Positions 18,513 to 26,416 are shown, counted from the first letter of the stretch. The stretch: 41,507 nucleotides of DNA from Pseudomonadota bacterium (GCA_030917925.1 JAUPTV010000227.1:1-41507), one strand, 5' to 3'. Notes: generated by a model from the letters alone, not told the origin. Numbers and translations are program-made.

Positions 18513-20333
18513 GTGATTGAAAAACTTCGCAATATCGCCATTATCGCCCACGTCGACCATGGCAAGACCACGCTGGTGGACAAGCTGCTGCAACAAGCCG
18601 GCACTCTCAACGAGCGGGCCGCGCCGGTTGAACGGCTGATGGATTCCAATGACCTGGAGAAAGAACGCGGGATTACCATTCTCGCCAAGAACACCGCCCT
18701 GCGCTGGCGCGACTACCGGATCAACATCGTCGATACGCCCGGCCATGCCGATTTTGGCGGCGAAGTGGAACGGGTGCTGTCGATGGTCGATTCAGTGCTG
18801 CTGCTGGTTGACGCGGTGGATGGCCCGATGCCGCAAACCCGTTTTGTCACCCAGAAAGCCTTCGCCATGGGCTTTCGGCCCATCGTGGTCATCAACAAGG
18901 TGGATCGGCCCGGTTCCCGCGCCCAGTGGGTGCTGGATCGCACTTTCGATCTGTTCGACCGGCTGGGCGCAACGGATGAGCAACTGGATTTCCCCGTCGT
19001 CTACGCTTCAGCGCTGCACGGTTACGCCAGCCTCGAAGATCAGGCGCGTTCCGGCAATATGGACCCACTGTTCGAGACGATTGTGGAACACGTTTCCGCG
19101 CCGGATGTGGACCCGGATGGCCCGTTTCAAATGCAGGTCAGCTCGCTGGACTACAACAATTATGTCGGGGTGATCGGCATTGGCCGCATTCGCCGGGGCA
19201 AGGTGAAAACCAACACGCCGGTCGTGATTCTGGACCATCAGGGCCGCCGTCGTAATGGCCGTATCCTGCAAATTCTCGGCTTCCAGGGACTGGAGCGCAT
19301 CGAATTCCCCGAAGCCTCCGCCGGCGATATTATCGCGTTCACCGGCATTGATGGCCTGGGCATTTCCGACGTGATCTGCGACCCGAACACGGTCGAATCG
19401 ATGCCGCCGCTCAAGGTCGATGAGCCGACCATGAGCATGACCTTCCAGGTCAACACCTCGCCGTTCGCCGGGCGTGAAGGCAAATACGTTACCAGTCGCC
19501 AGTTGCGAGAACGGCTCTCTCGGGAATTGATTCACAACGTCGCGCTGCGCATCGAAGACAGCGATGATCCCGATAAATTCAAGGTTTCCGGGCGCGGCGA
19601 ACTGCATCTGTCGATCCTGATTGAAACCATGCGCCGCGAGGGCTATGAATTGGCGGTCTCGCGCCCGGAAGTGATTGTCCGCGAGATTGACGGCGAACTT
19701 TGCGAACCCTATGAACAGCTCACCGTGGACGTCGAGGAACAGCATCAGGGCGCGGTGATGGAAAAGCTGGGTGAGCGGCGCGGCGACCTGCTGGATATGC
19801 AGCCCGACGGCAAGGGCCGGGTGCGGCTGGATTATCTGATTCCGGCGCGTGGTCTCATCGGCTTCCAGACCGAATTTCTGACTACCACCTCCGGAACCGG
19901 GCTGATCTACCATGTATTCGACCGCTATGCGCCGGTCAAAAAGGGTTCCATTGGCGCACGCCTCAACGGGGTGCTGATCGCCAACGCCACCGGCAAGGTG
20001 CTGGCTTACGCCCTGTTCAATCTTCAGGAGCGCGGGCGAATGATGGTCAGTCCCAGCGATGAAGTGTACGAAGGCATGATCGTCGGCATTCATTCCCGCG
20101 ACAATGACCTGGTGGTCAATCCGCTCAAGGCCAAGCAACTCACTAACATCCGCGCTGCCGGTTCTGATGAGAACATTCTGCTGACCCCGCCGGTGCGGAT
20201 GAGTCTGGAACAGGCGCTGGAATTCATCGATGACGATGAACTGGTCGAAGTGACCCCCAAATCCATTCGGGTGCGCAAGAAACTGCTGCTGGAGCATGAG
20301 CGCACGCGGGCCGGACGCAAGGAAAATGCTTGA
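18513..20333 (+). CDS. typA: Ribosome-associated GTPase TypA/BipA
   Basis: This 606-residue translational GTPase helps 50S assembly and stress or cold adaptation. It begins with a GTG, and the N-terminus [19 protein letters not shown] aligns residue for residue with the known family start. G motifs: AHVDHGKTT (P-loop), [15 protein letters not shown] and a YASALHG-like G5. The elongation-factor-like domains II and III follow, with [18 protein letters not shown], then the BipA-specific C-terminal domain. No strong Shine-Dalgarno is visible. The next gene follows 19 bp after the stop. Confidence 0.97.
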   Translation: MIEKLRNIAIIAHVDHGKTTLVDKLLQQAGTLNERAAPVERLMDSNDLEKERGITILAKNTALRWRDYRINIVDTPGHADFGGEVERVLSMVDSVLLLVDAVDGPMPQTRFVTQKAFAMGFRPIVVINKVDRPGSRAQWVLDRTFDLFDRLGATDEQLDFPVVYASALHGYASLEDQARSGNMDPLFETIVEHVSAPDVDPDGPFQMQVSSLDYNNYVGVIGIGRIRRGKVKTNTPVVILDHQGRRRNGRILQILGFQGLERIEFPEASAGDIIAFTGIDGLGISDVICDPNTVESMPPLKVDEPTMSMTFQVNTSPFAGREGKYVTSRQLRERLSRELIHNVALRIEDSDDPDKFKVSGRGELHLSILIETMRREGYELAVSRPEVIVREIDGELCEPYEQLTVDVEEQHQGAVMEKLGERRGDLLDMQPDGKGRVRLDYLIPARGLIGFQTEFLTTTSGTGLIYHVFDRYAPVKKGSIGARLNGVLIANATGKVLAYALFNLQERGRMMVSPSDEVYEGMIVGIHSRDNDLVVNPLKAKQLTNIRAAGSDENILLTPPVRMSLEQALEFIDDDELVEVTPKSIRVRKKLLLEHERTRAGRKENA

Positions 20334-20352
20334 AACGCTGAGGGATTGAGGC

Positions 20353-20634
20353 ATGGCCCATATCGTTATTCATCGCGAGCACACGCTGACGCTTGACCAA
20401 GCGCGTGAAATGGCCGAGGCACTGGTAGGCGAATTGGCCGAACGCTATGACATCAGCCACCACTGGCAGGAGCATTCCTTGTGTTTTGAACGCTCTGGAG
20501 TCAGTGGGCAGATTGATCTGGAACCCGGACTGATTCGGATCAGTCTACGGCTGGGTTTTCTGTTGGTCACGCTGAAATCGCGACTGGAGCAGGAAATTCA
20601 CCGGCAACTGGATGAGCGGTTAGGTTCGGCTTGA
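20353..20634 (+). CDS. Polyhydroxyalkanoic acid system family protein
   Basis: This 93-residue protein matches the PHA-system (PHA_gran_rgn) family: an N-terminal IVIHREHTLTLDQARE, then LAERYDISHHWQEHSLCFERSGV, and a C-terminal GFLLVTLKSRLEQEIHRQLDE. Members are found near polyhydroxyalkanoate genes and are thought to be granule-associated or regulatory; the mechanism is unknown. It supports a PHA-storing host. Its last 37 bp overlap the convergent FFLEELY-type gene. Confidence 0.8.
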   Translation: MAHIVIHREHTLTLDQAREMAEALVGELAERYDISHHWQEHSLCFERSGVSGQIDLEPGLIRISLRLGFLLVTLKSRLEQEIHRQLDERLGSA

Positions 20635-21368
20635 TCGCCCGGCGTCTCCGCCAGCGCCAACGGTTGCGGATGGCCGGTACGCAGGCGCTCCATGAGGTCT
20701 TTTTCGCGGCGGGTAATCGTGGCGATAAACGTCCCGGCGTCGGCTCCCATCTGGCGGAAGGCGTGAAAGCCGGTCTCCAGAAAATGGTGCAACTCCCCGA
20801 CTCCCGCTAACCGCGCTGGCGTTTTGGCCAGCTTCAGCGCTGTATAAATAAAGTGTTTGCGCACAATGTTTTGCAGATCCTGGCCCAGTTGTTCAACCAG
20901 ATCAATCTGACGAGCGCGCAGTTCATAGCGGGCGCACTGGCGATAGGCGGCGATATACGTTGCTTCGTCCAGTGCTTCCTGAAAGCGGAAATCGCTGACC
21001 AGGGTCCGCGTCATCTCGGCATCGAGTTCGTAGGACAGGGCATTCAACTCCAGCGCCAGCGCAGTGGTATGGAGTACCCCGGCGGGTAAAATCCGGGTCA
21101 GCATGGGGACGATGCGCGCCAGTTCCTGTTCGCGCTGGTGGAAATCCCGGTCGCCATACAGTTCCTCCAGAAAAAATTCTGCGGCGGGCCGGTAGCGGGC
21201 GCTATTCAGCAAATCGGCATGAGTGCGGGCCAGGCGCGCCGACTGCCAGTGCCGCAGGCGTTTGAATTCCTGTTCTATCCCGAGCACGCCGCCTTGGTGA
21301 AAAGCCTGACTGCGGCGTAACTGTTCGAGCAGTGTCGTGGCGTTGTCGGAGGGGGCTTGATGGCTCAT
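20598..21368 (-). CDS. Conserved hypothetical protein with FFLEELY motif
   Basis: This 256-residue, mostly helical soluble protein has no signal peptide. The segment RPAAEFFLEELYGDRDFHQRE (about residues 60-80) is characteristic of an uncharacterised proteobacterial family that I recall being named after this FFLEELY motif. It is followed by MLTRILP and ALELNALSYELD. The function is unknown. The 3' end overlaps the end of the PHA-system gene on the other strand by 37 bp. It is monocistronic, reading away from ssrA. Confidence 0.7.
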   Translation of the reverse strand: MSHQAPSDNATTLLEQLRRSQAFHQGGVLGIEQEFKRLRHWQSARLARTHADLLNSARYRPAAEFFLEELYGDRDFHQREQELARIVPMLTRILPAGVLHTTALALELNALSYELDAEMTRTLVSDFRFQEALDEATYIAAYRQCARYELRARQIDLVEQLGQDLQNIVRKHFIYTALKLAKTPARLAGVGELHHFLETGFHAFRQMGADAGTFIATITRREKDLMERLRTGHPQPLALAETPGDQAEPNRSSSCR

Positions 21369-21434
21369 GCGGAAATTGTGGGGTCGATTCGCCGCAGATG
21401 CAACCGGAGTGCGGAGAGCGTGCCGAAATCAGAC

Positions 21435-21468
21435 AAAAAAAGGGTCCGGAGATGAATCCGGACCCTTT
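21435..21468 (-). terminator. Intrinsic terminator of ssrA
   Basis: On the minus strand AAAGGGTCCGGA pairs with TCCGGACCCTTT (12 bp) across the loop TTCATC and runs into a tract of seven T. It starts 9 nt after the CCA end of tmRNA. Confidence 0.92.
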
Positions 21469-21493
21469 ACGTTAGTTGGTGGAGGCGGGGGGA

Positions 21494-21760
21494 CAGTAAC
21501 CCCATCATTTTCATGATGGACTGGACTATTCCTTCATCTGGCGATTTACCAGAGGATGGCGTTTATGGAAGTGTGGGACTTCCATCCTAGTGATTCATGG
21601 ATGCCTGACCAGCATCTGTAGAACCCTATGAGTCTCTAGCGGGCTTAGTCGTTTCCGATTCACCCGACGGCGTTGGCGTATCCCGAAAATTTGGGACTTA
21701 GCGTTCACCGTTTGAGCCATCTTTTCCGATAGACATCGCTGTCTATGGCAACCATTTCTA
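21494..21760 (-). other. Group I self-splicing intron (267 nt, IA-like) in the T-loop of tmRNA
   Basis: On the minus strand, P1 forms between exon CGAT plus intron TA and intron TGGTTG with a GAAA loop, placing a U-G pair at the 5' splice site after 21761. The intron ends in G (21494). P2 is ATAGAC/GTCTAT. P3 is GATGGC (21716-21721) with GCCATC (21555-21560). P7 is GACT in the R-like GAGACT (21631-21636) with AGTC in the S-like AAGGAATAGTCC (21524-21527). P8 is TCTGG/CCAGA, and P9 is CCATCAT-GAAA-ATGATGG. Between P7 and P3 lie two extra hairpins (GATGC/GCATC and ATGGAAG/CTTCCAT), the P7.1/P7.2 pattern of subgroup IA. There is no internal ORF, so it has no endonuclease of its own. Confidence 0.92.
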
Positions 21761-21986
21761 ATCGAACCCCCGTCCGCAGATCCTCTGCCTTCGGCCCTAC
21801 ATGCTTAGCCTGGTCTTTGATTTAACCTTTCGCAACCCGACCGGCAGGACGGCGAACGGCGGTTCCGGTGAGTTTTAGCCCCTCCCCCCCGGACAGGTTC
21901 GGTAGCGAGCTTGTGTTAGTCGACCCCTGAATGCCCCGAAGGACTCCGGACCTCACAAGCAAGTTCCGGTCAGAGGCTAGCGGGCT

Positions 21987-22019
21987 TTAAGCCGCCAGAG
22001 CGTAGCTGTCGTCGTTGGC
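21987..22019 (-). other. tmRNA tag reading frame (ANDDSYALAA)
   Basis: The codons GCC AAC GAC GAC AGC TAC GCT CTG GCG GCT TAA encode the ten-residue degradation tag ANDDSYALAA. It ends in the ALAA recognised by ClpXP. It aligns with the E. coli tag ANDENYALAA, differing at two positions, and lies in the expected place after the pseudoknot-1 region. Confidence 0.93.
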
Positions 22020-22125
22020 AACTATGATTTACAGCCAGTTTAACGAGGTGAGCTGCATCCTCGGCATGCGCCTTGGGTTTTGCAATCCCCGTCGAAACCA
22101 AGATCGCCCCCGTAGGTAAGGAGTT

Positions 22126-22154
22126 ATGATAGCCCCGCCGTGGAAAAGTTCCAA
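22126..22154 (-). promoter_or_regulatory. ssrA promoter
   Basis: On the minus strand TTGGAA (22149-22154) and TATCAT (22126-22131) are separated by 17 bp. The start would be near 22119, leaving a short 5' leader for RNase P to remove. It lies in the 47-bp gap between smpB and ssrA. Confidence 0.7.
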
Positions 22155-22158
22155 GCAT

Positions 22159-22629
22159 TTAACGATCCCGCATCAGCCGCTGCTTGTCGCGATCCCAATC
22201 CCGATCCTTCTCGGTCGCCCGCTTGTCGTACTCCTTCTTGCCCTTCGCCAGACCAATATCCAGCTTGGCGCGGCTTTTCTTCCAGTACAGTTTCAGCGGG
22301 ATCAAGGTATAGCCCTTGCGCTCGACCGAACCGATCAACCGGCTGATTTCCTCCCGGTGCAACAGCAACCGGCGCGTGCGGGTCGGGTCAGCCTGGACGT
22401 GAGTTGAGGCGGAGACCAGCGGCGAAATATGGCAGCCGAACAGAAACGCTTCGCCGTTTTGCAGCAGCACATAACTTTCCTTCAGATGGGCGCGGCCCGC
22501 CCGCATACTTTTCACTTCCCAGCCTTGCAGCGACAAGCCCGCCTCAAAGTGTTCTTCGATAAAATACTCGTGATACGCTTTCTTGTTGCCGGCGATCTGA
22601 CCGCTCGGCGCTGAGTTTTTCTTGCTCAT
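22159..22629 (-). CDS. smpB: SsrA-binding protein SmpB
   Basis: This 156-residue OB-fold protein binds tmRNA and brings it to stalled ribosomes. Motifs: [20 protein letters not shown] at the N-terminus, [19 protein letters not shown], and [24 protein letters not shown], then the basic C-terminal tail [18 protein letters not shown], which enters the empty mRNA channel. It lies directly upstream of its partner ssrA on the same strand. It is divergent from ratA with about 130 bp between starts. Confidence 0.98.
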   Translation of the reverse strand: MSKKNSAPSGQIAGNKKAYHEYFIEEHFEAGLSLQGWEVKSMRAGRAHLKESYVLLQNGEAFLFGCHISPLVSASTHVQADPTRTRRLLLHREEISRLIGSVERKGYTLIPLKLYWKKSRAKLDIGLAKGKKEYDKRATEKDRDWDRDKQRLMRDR

Positions 22630-22757
22630 ATAAGGAACCCTGTGGGTGTACCAGCGCTCTCAGCCCAGTACGCCATGCTTGAGGACTGGCGCAAATTCAA
22701 CCAAACTGGCGTGGCGAAAGTCCAATAATACGATAATGCCGCAACGGAGATCGGGTC

Positions 22758-23195
22758 GTGGCCACTGTGAAGAAAAGTGCGCTGGTGATGTATTCAGCAG
22801 CGGAAATGTATAACTTGGTCAATGACATCGAAAGCTACCCACAGTTCCTGCCCTGGTGTCGATCCGCCCAGGTCGTCCTGTGCGGCGAAGATGAATTGCG
22901 GGCGACGATTGAAATGGCCAAGGGTGCGGTGCATAAAACCTTTACCACCAGCAACCGGATGCAACAGCACAAAATGATCGATATCCGCCTGCTGGAAGGC
23001 CCGTTCCAGCGACTGGAGGGCTACTGGCGCTTTGAACCGCTGCGGGTTGACGCCTGCAAAATCTCCCTGGATATGGAATTTGAATTTTCCAGCGCCCTAT
23101 TGCGCAAGGTGGTGGAGCCGGTATTCAAGCAAATCGCCAATTCACTGGTGGACGCCTTCTGCAAACGAGCGGTGGATCTCTATGGAAAACGCTAA
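22758..23195 (+). CDS. ratA: RatA/COQ10-family START-domain protein
   Basis: This 145-residue protein matches the polyketide-cyclase/START family of RatA and Coq10: SALVMYSAAEMYNLVNDIES, YPQFLPWCRSAQVV and LLEGPFQRLEGYWRFEP. E. coli RatA was reported to block 70S association, while the Coq10 relatives bind ubiquinone; the sequence cannot decide between these roles. A GTG start with GGAG 8 nt upstream is used. The adjacent smpB and rnfH reproduce the well-conserved smpB-ratA-rnfH neighbourhood. The next gene overlaps by 14 bp. Confidence 0.93.
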   Translation: MATVKKSALVMYSAAEMYNLVNDIESYPQFLPWCRSAQVVLCGEDELRATIEMAKGAVHKTFTTSNRMQQHKMIDIRLLEGPFQRLEGYWRFEPLRVDACKISLDMEFEFSSALLRKVVEPVFKQIANSLVDAFCKRAVDLYGKR

Positions 23196-23532
23196 TTCCA
23201 CCCAACCTGCGGCGACGCTCCCCATCGAAGTCGCTTATGCCACGCCCAGCCGGCAGATCATTATTCCGGTCGACGTTCCCGAAGGCGCAACGCTGGAGCA
23301 AGCGATCATTCAGTCGCGCATTCAGGAACAGTTCCCGGAAATTCAGCCAGCGACCGCCAAAGTGGGCATTTTTGGCAAACTCAGCAAACTGTCCGCAACC
23401 GTCCGCGCCGGCGACCGGATTGAAATTTACCGTCCGCTGATCGCCGATCCCAAAGCCGTGCGCAAACAGCGCGCCGCCGAAGGCAAACGGATGCGCAAGG
23501 GCGGCGGCGATTTGGAGACCGAGGGCGGTTAG
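23182..23532 (+). CDS. rnfH: RnfH family ubiquitin-like protein
   Basis: This is a 116-residue beta-grasp protein (UPF0125/RatB). Motifs: IEVAYATPSRQIIIPVDVPEGATLEQAI, VGIFGKLSKLSATVRAGDRIEIYRPLIADPKAVRKQRA, with the YRPLxxDPKxxRxxRA segment diagnostic for the family. The start ATG at 23182 lies inside the end of ratA; a longer open frame upstream overlaps ratA and is not credible. The C-terminus is Lys/Arg/Gly-rich. The role is unknown; it is genetically linked to ratA. Confidence 0.93.
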   Translation: MENANSTQPAATLPIEVAYATPSRQIIIPVDVPEGATLEQAIIQSRIQEQFPEIQPATAKVGIFGKLSKLSATVRAGDRIEIYRPLIADPKAVRKQRAAEGKRMRKGGGDLETEGG

Positions 23533-23855
23533 TTAGCCGCCTCTTCAAAGTTAGTCAGCGTGTCGCCGCTGAAAAACAGCGTGACGCGGCGCTGCTCGCT
23601 AATGTTGCCACCCTGGCCATACTGGTAGTAATAATCCCAGCGGTTCTGATGAAAGGGATCGGCGATCAACGGCGTTCCCATCAGGCGCTGAACCTGTTGG
23701 CGAGTCATGCCAGTTCGCAACTGGGCGATCAGGGTCTGGTCGATATAATTGCCCTGGCGCACCGGAACGGTATAAAAGCTGGGCAATAGCGATTCACAAC
23801 CTGCCGTCAGCGACAGAAGCAGGATACCGGTGGCGCGTAGGGAAATGTGCGGCAT
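23529..23855 (-). CDS. bamE: Outer membrane assembly lipoprotein BamE
   Basis: This is a 108-residue SmpA/OmlA family lipoprotein of the BAM complex, which inserts beta-barrel proteins into the outer membrane. A signal peptide with the lipobox LTAGC predicts acylation at Cys20. The SmpA fold is recognised from RQGNYIDQTLIAQLRTGMTRQQVQRLMGTPLIADPF and RWDYYYQYGQ. It is divergent from fur, a conserved gammaproteobacterial pairing, and its 3' end meets rnfH with a 4-bp overlap. Confidence 0.96.
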   Translation of the reverse strand: MPHISLRATGILLLSLTAGCESLLPSFYTVPVRQGNYIDQTLIAQLRTGMTRQQVQRLMGTPLIADPFHQNRWDYYYQYGQGGNISEQRRVTLFFSGDTLTNFEEAAN

Positions 23856-23947
23856 GGAGGGCGAAATCCGGGTTGCTGATAAACGTGGGTCTAATCATAG
23901 CGCACCAGGGCAACCCTTGGCGAAGCGCAATCACCGGAGAATGCCGC

Positions 23948-24397
23948 GTGGGATCGAAAGAACTCAAACAGGCGGGTCTGAAAGTCACCCTGCCGCGCAT
24001 GAAAATTCTGAAAATGCTGCGACAGGATAAGGACAGTCCGCATCTGACCGCTGAAGTGATCCACCGTATGTTGGCCGATTCCGGCGAAGATATTGGATTA
24101 CCAACTGTGTATCGGGTATTAAGTCAGTTTGAAGCGGCCGGGCTAGTCAAACGCCATTACTTTGAGAGCGGTCAGTCAGTGTTTGAACTCGATCAGGGCG
24201 AACATCATGACCATATCCGGTGCCTGGACTGCGGACGGATCGAGGAATTCTGCGATGAGGAAATTGAACGGCGGCAACGGATGATCGCCGAGCGACTCGG
24301 CTTTGCCCTGGTCGAACACCGCCTGCTCCTCCACGGCCATTGCCTGCGCACCGACTGTCCGCATCGCCCGGACACGGATCAGGCGCTTGCCGGGTAA
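23948..24397 (+). CDS. fur: Ferric uptake regulator Fur
   Basis: This 149-residue metal-dependent repressor has a winged-helix DNA-binding half (LKVTLPRMKILKML, HLTAEVIHRML, GLPTVYRVLSQFEAAGLVKRH). It also has a metal/dimer half with HHDHIRCLDCGRIEEF and a second Cys pair in CLRTDCPH. The GTG at 23948 with GGAGA 7 nt upstream is preferred to an ATG-started longer frame, because the family starts just before KELKQAGLKVT. With Fe(II) it represses iron uptake genes; no clear Fur box was seen in the short bamE/fur gap. It is the last gene before the mobile-element cluster. Confidence 0.95.
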   Translation: MGSKELKQAGLKVTLPRMKILKMLRQDKDSPHLTAEVIHRMLADSGEDIGLPTVYRVLSQFEAAGLVKRHYFESGQSVFELDQGEHHDHIRCLDCGRIEEFCDEEIERRQRMIAERLGFALVEHRLLLHGHCLRTDCPHRPDTDQALAG

Positions 24398-24408
24398 GCG
24401 GTTGTCGA

Positions 24409-24655
24409 TCAGACCATCGCGCCGTCATGCACAATGCGGCCGTCCTTGAAGCACACCAGGCGGTGGGCATAGTGCGCAATATCCGCCTCATGCGTGGCCA
24501 GAATCAGCATAATGCCCTGCTCCCGATTGAGTCGGGTCTGGGCATCGAGATTTCCGGTCGGCTCATCGGCCAGAATCAGCCGTGGCTGGTTGGCCAGCAC
24601 CCAGGCAATGGCGACTCGTCGTTGTTGGCCTTCGCCCGCCGGCCGGAGAACAACT
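24409..24655 (-). pseudogene. Decayed ABC transporter ATPase (LolD/MacB type), C-terminal part only
   Basis: The readable part includes a damaged signature (PAGEGQQRRVAIA in place of LSGGEQQRVAIA), an intact Walker B plus D-loop (LILADEPTGNLD), and the H-loop region (LILATHEADIAHYAHRLV). The roughly 15-20 residues normally found between GNLD and LNREQG are deleted. Walker A and the N-terminal half are absent: upstream sequence switches to an IS110-type tail in another frame. It is therefore a truncated, internally deleted remnant. Confidence 0.8.
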
Positions 24656-24673
24656 GGGTTTAAGGTCAAGCGT

Positions 24674-24751
24674 TCAGGCGGCTTTTCGATGTTTTTCATC
24701 CCAATGCGCGTGGTCGCGAAGCATGGCATTAAGAATCGTCAACCGCTTGCG
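24674..24751 (-). mobile_element. 3' remnant of an IS110-family transposase gene
   Basis: On the minus strand a frame ending in TGA at 24674 reads RKRLTILNAMLRDHAHW and then DEKHRKAA. This matches the usual C-terminus of IS110-family transposases (RKLLTILNAMLRD and variants). Similarity stops abruptly at about 24751, where the left end of the IscB element seems to begin. Only about 26 codons remain. The call rests on one short but distinctive motif. Confidence 0.55.
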
Positions 24752-24781
24752 CGGTCAATCACCCCGCCCTAAAGGGCGAGG

Positions 24782-25033
24782 CTTGTGGTGGCTAAAACCG
24801 CAAGTCTAGGTTGACCAGACTCAGCCCAGAACATTGGGCTATGTTGTGTACAGGTTCAAGACTCACCTTGGGGCGCTTCCTCAACTCCAAGCTCTGAAAG
24901 TCCTGGTTGCAGACACGCTGAGGGTCAGCACGAAACGGATCGGGACGCGATGCCGGTACCCAACCTTGTCGAGGGGAGCGAGGCCGCAAGGCTTCCGTCA
25001 CCAGGCGCGTAAGCGCATTGTCGGAGAAGAACG
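24782..25033 (+). ncRNA. Probable omega-RNA (HEARO-type) of the IscB element
   Basis: IscB uses a non-coding RNA encoded just upstream of its ORF, with the guide at the RNA 5' end reaching into the element's left flank. The 250-bp stretch before iscB is unusually structured. Hairpins include AGTCTAGG-TTGA-CCAGACT (24803-24821) and AGCCCA-GAACAT-TGGGCT (24823-24840), with further pairings toward the iscB start. No coding gene fits. The 5' boundary and guide are not fixed by inspection; the guide would fall near 24735-24765. Confidence 0.65.
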
Positions 25034-26407
25034 ATGGCTGTTTTTGTTTTAGATCGACACCAGAAACCGCTGATGCCGTGCAGCGAAAAGCGGGCGAGAA
25101 CGCTCTTGGCGCGAGGTCGCGCACGGGTGCATCGACTGCTGCCGTTTTCAATTCGACTGGTGGATCGGACGGTCAACGAAAGTGTTTTACAACCGGTCAA
25201 AATTAAACTTGATCCGGGAAGCAAGACGACGGGAATGGCTTTGGTGCGTGAATCTAAAAGGGTTGACGACGTAACGGGTGAGATTCACGCGACGGTTCAC
25301 GTTTTGAATTTGTTTGAGCTTCATCATCGCGGGCAACAGATTAGCGATACCCTGACCGCCCGGCGGCAAAGGCGAAGGAGGCGGCGTGGAAACCTACGCT
25401 ATCGAAAGCCCCGGTTCCTGAATCGTGGAAACAAAAGCAAAGGCTGGATCGCCCCCAGTCTGCAACATCGGGTCGATACGACCTTGACGTGGGTGAACCG
25501 CTTGACCCGTTTAGCGCCGATCACCGGGATCGCTCAGGAATTAGTCCGGTTTGATCTACAGCAGATGGAAAACCCGGAGATGTGTGGAATCGAGTATCAA
25601 CAAGGCACCCTTGCAGGTTACGAAACCCGTGAGTATTTGCTGAACAAATGGGGTCGGGAATGCGCCTATTGCGGGGCAAAAAATGTTCCTTTGCAAATGG
25701 ATCATATTCAGCCGAAGGCGCACGGGGGAAGTGACCGAGTTTCTAATTTGACGTTGGCCTGTCAACCCTGCAATCAGCGGAAAGGCGCTCAAGACCTCCA
25801 CGTCTTTTTAGCGAAAGACCCGCAGCGCCTCGCCCGGATTCAAGCGCAAGCGAAACGACCGTTAAAAGATGCGGCAGCGGTGAATACGACCCGCTGGACA
25901 CTGTTCCATGCGCTACAATCCACCGGATTACCGGTCACCACGGGGTCTGGGGGCTTAACGAAGTTTAACCGGATGCATTTAGGAATACCTAAGACCCACG
26001 CGCTGGATGCGGCGTGTGTCGGGTCTATTGACACTTTAAGTGATTGGGAAAAGCCCACCTTGACGATTAAAGCGACTGGGCGAGGAAGCTATCAACGAAC
26101 CCGACTGAATGCCTTTGGCTTTCCCCGAGGTTATTTAACTCGGCAGAAGCGGATTAAAGGTTTTCAGACCGGCGACCTGATTAAAGCCGAAGTGACGAAA
26201 GGGAAAAAAATCGGCACCTATACCGGACGGGTCGCGGTTCGCGCCTCGGGAAATTTCAATATTCAAACGGGACACAGCGTGATTCAGGGTATCGGCTATC
26301 GCTGCTGCCAAGTGCTTCAACGGGCTGATGGGTACGGTTACTCGCCACTCGGCACACCCGAAAAAGAAGCCGAACTTCGTTCGGCCCACTATCCCTCCCC
26401 GGCCTGA
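25034..26407 (+). CDS. iscB: IscB RNA-guided HNH/RuvC nuclease
   Basis: This 457-residue protein has the full IscB layout: the PLMP domain (KPLMPCSEKRARTLLARGRA, residues 11-30), RuvC-I with Asp60 in IKLDPGSKTTG, an Arg-rich bridge helix (about 108-124) and RuvC-II with Glu169. The HNH domain has CAYC (210-213), MDHIQP (Asp223, His224) and a CQPCN pair (243-247). RuvC-III is KTHALDAACVG with His322 and Asp325, and a C-terminal target-adjacent-motif-interacting region follows. All catalytic residues expected for both nuclease sites are present. IscB proteins are the ancestors of Cas9 and cut DNA guided by omega-RNA. GGAG lies 7 nt before the ATG. The stop codon falls in the loop of the right-end hairpin, 27 bp before leuB. 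Confidence 0.94.
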   Translation: MAVFVLDRHQKPLMPCSEKRARTLLARGRARVHRLLPFSIRLVDRTVNESVLQPVKIKLDPGSKTTGMALVRESKRVDDVTGEIHATVHVLNLFELHHRGQQISDTLTARRQRRRRRRGNLRYRKPRFLNRGNKSKGWIAPSLQHRVDTTLTWVNRLTRLAPITGIAQELVRFDLQQMENPEMCGIEYQQGTLAGYETREYLLNKWGRECAYCGAKNVPLQMDHIQPKAHGGSDRVSNLTLACQPCNQRKGAQDLHVFLAKDPQRLARIQAQAKRPLKDAAAVNTTRWTLFHALQSTGLPVTTGSGGLTKFNRMHLGIPKTHALDAACVGSIDTLSDWEKPTLTIKATGRGSYQRTRLNAFGFPRGYLTRQKRIKGFQTGDLIKAEVTKGKKIGTYTGRVAVRASGNFNIQTGHSVIQGIGYRCCQVLQRADGYGYSPLGTPEKEAELRSAHYPSPA

Positions 26408-26416
26408 AGGCTGGGG
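26397..26416 (+). repeat. Right-end hairpin of the IscB element
   Basis: CCCCGGCC pairs with GGCTGGGG across a TGAA loop (8 bp with one G-T). The iscB stop codon TGA lies in the loop. Such subterminal hairpins are recognised by Y1 transposases in IS200/IS605-type elements. Confidence 0.7.

Larger units (their letters stand above)
21477..22111 (-). ncRNA. ssrA: tmRNA gene interrupted by a group I intron
   Basis: tmRNA rescues stalled ribosomes together with SmpB. The 5' end GGGGGCG (from 22111) pairs with CGCCTCC before the encoded ACCA end at 21477, forming a 7-bp acceptor stem with one G-U. The 5' exon runs 22111-21761 (351 nt) and the 3' exon 21493-21477 (17 nt), giving a mature RNA of about 368 nt, close to E. 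coli (363). Joining the exons yields a T-arm of GGGGG-TTCGATT-CCCCC. The reading frame for the tag is at 21987-22019. The gene follows smpB on the same strand, has its own promoter (22126-22154) and ends in a strong terminator. Simple tmRNA finders may truncate it because of the intron. Confidence 0.96.

Noticed and set aside
19008-20354. 448-residue minus-strand open frame opposite typA
   Set aside because: It is the complement of a highly conserved gene in GC-rich DNA, with no recognisable domain or plausible start signal.
21494-21760. Insertion in ssrA as a permuted (two-piece) tmRNA
   Set aside because: The 5' and 3' parts are in normal order and the intervening sequence folds as a group I core, so permutation is not needed.
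21970-22158. 62-residue minus-strand frame near ssrA
   Set aside because: It lies on the 5' part of tmRNA and its promoter; not a gene.
24409-24729. Intact 106-residue ABC protein gene
   Set aside because: The signature motif is damaged, the D-loop to H-loop region is deleted, Walker A is missing, and the first ~25 codons read an IS110 tail in the wrong frame.
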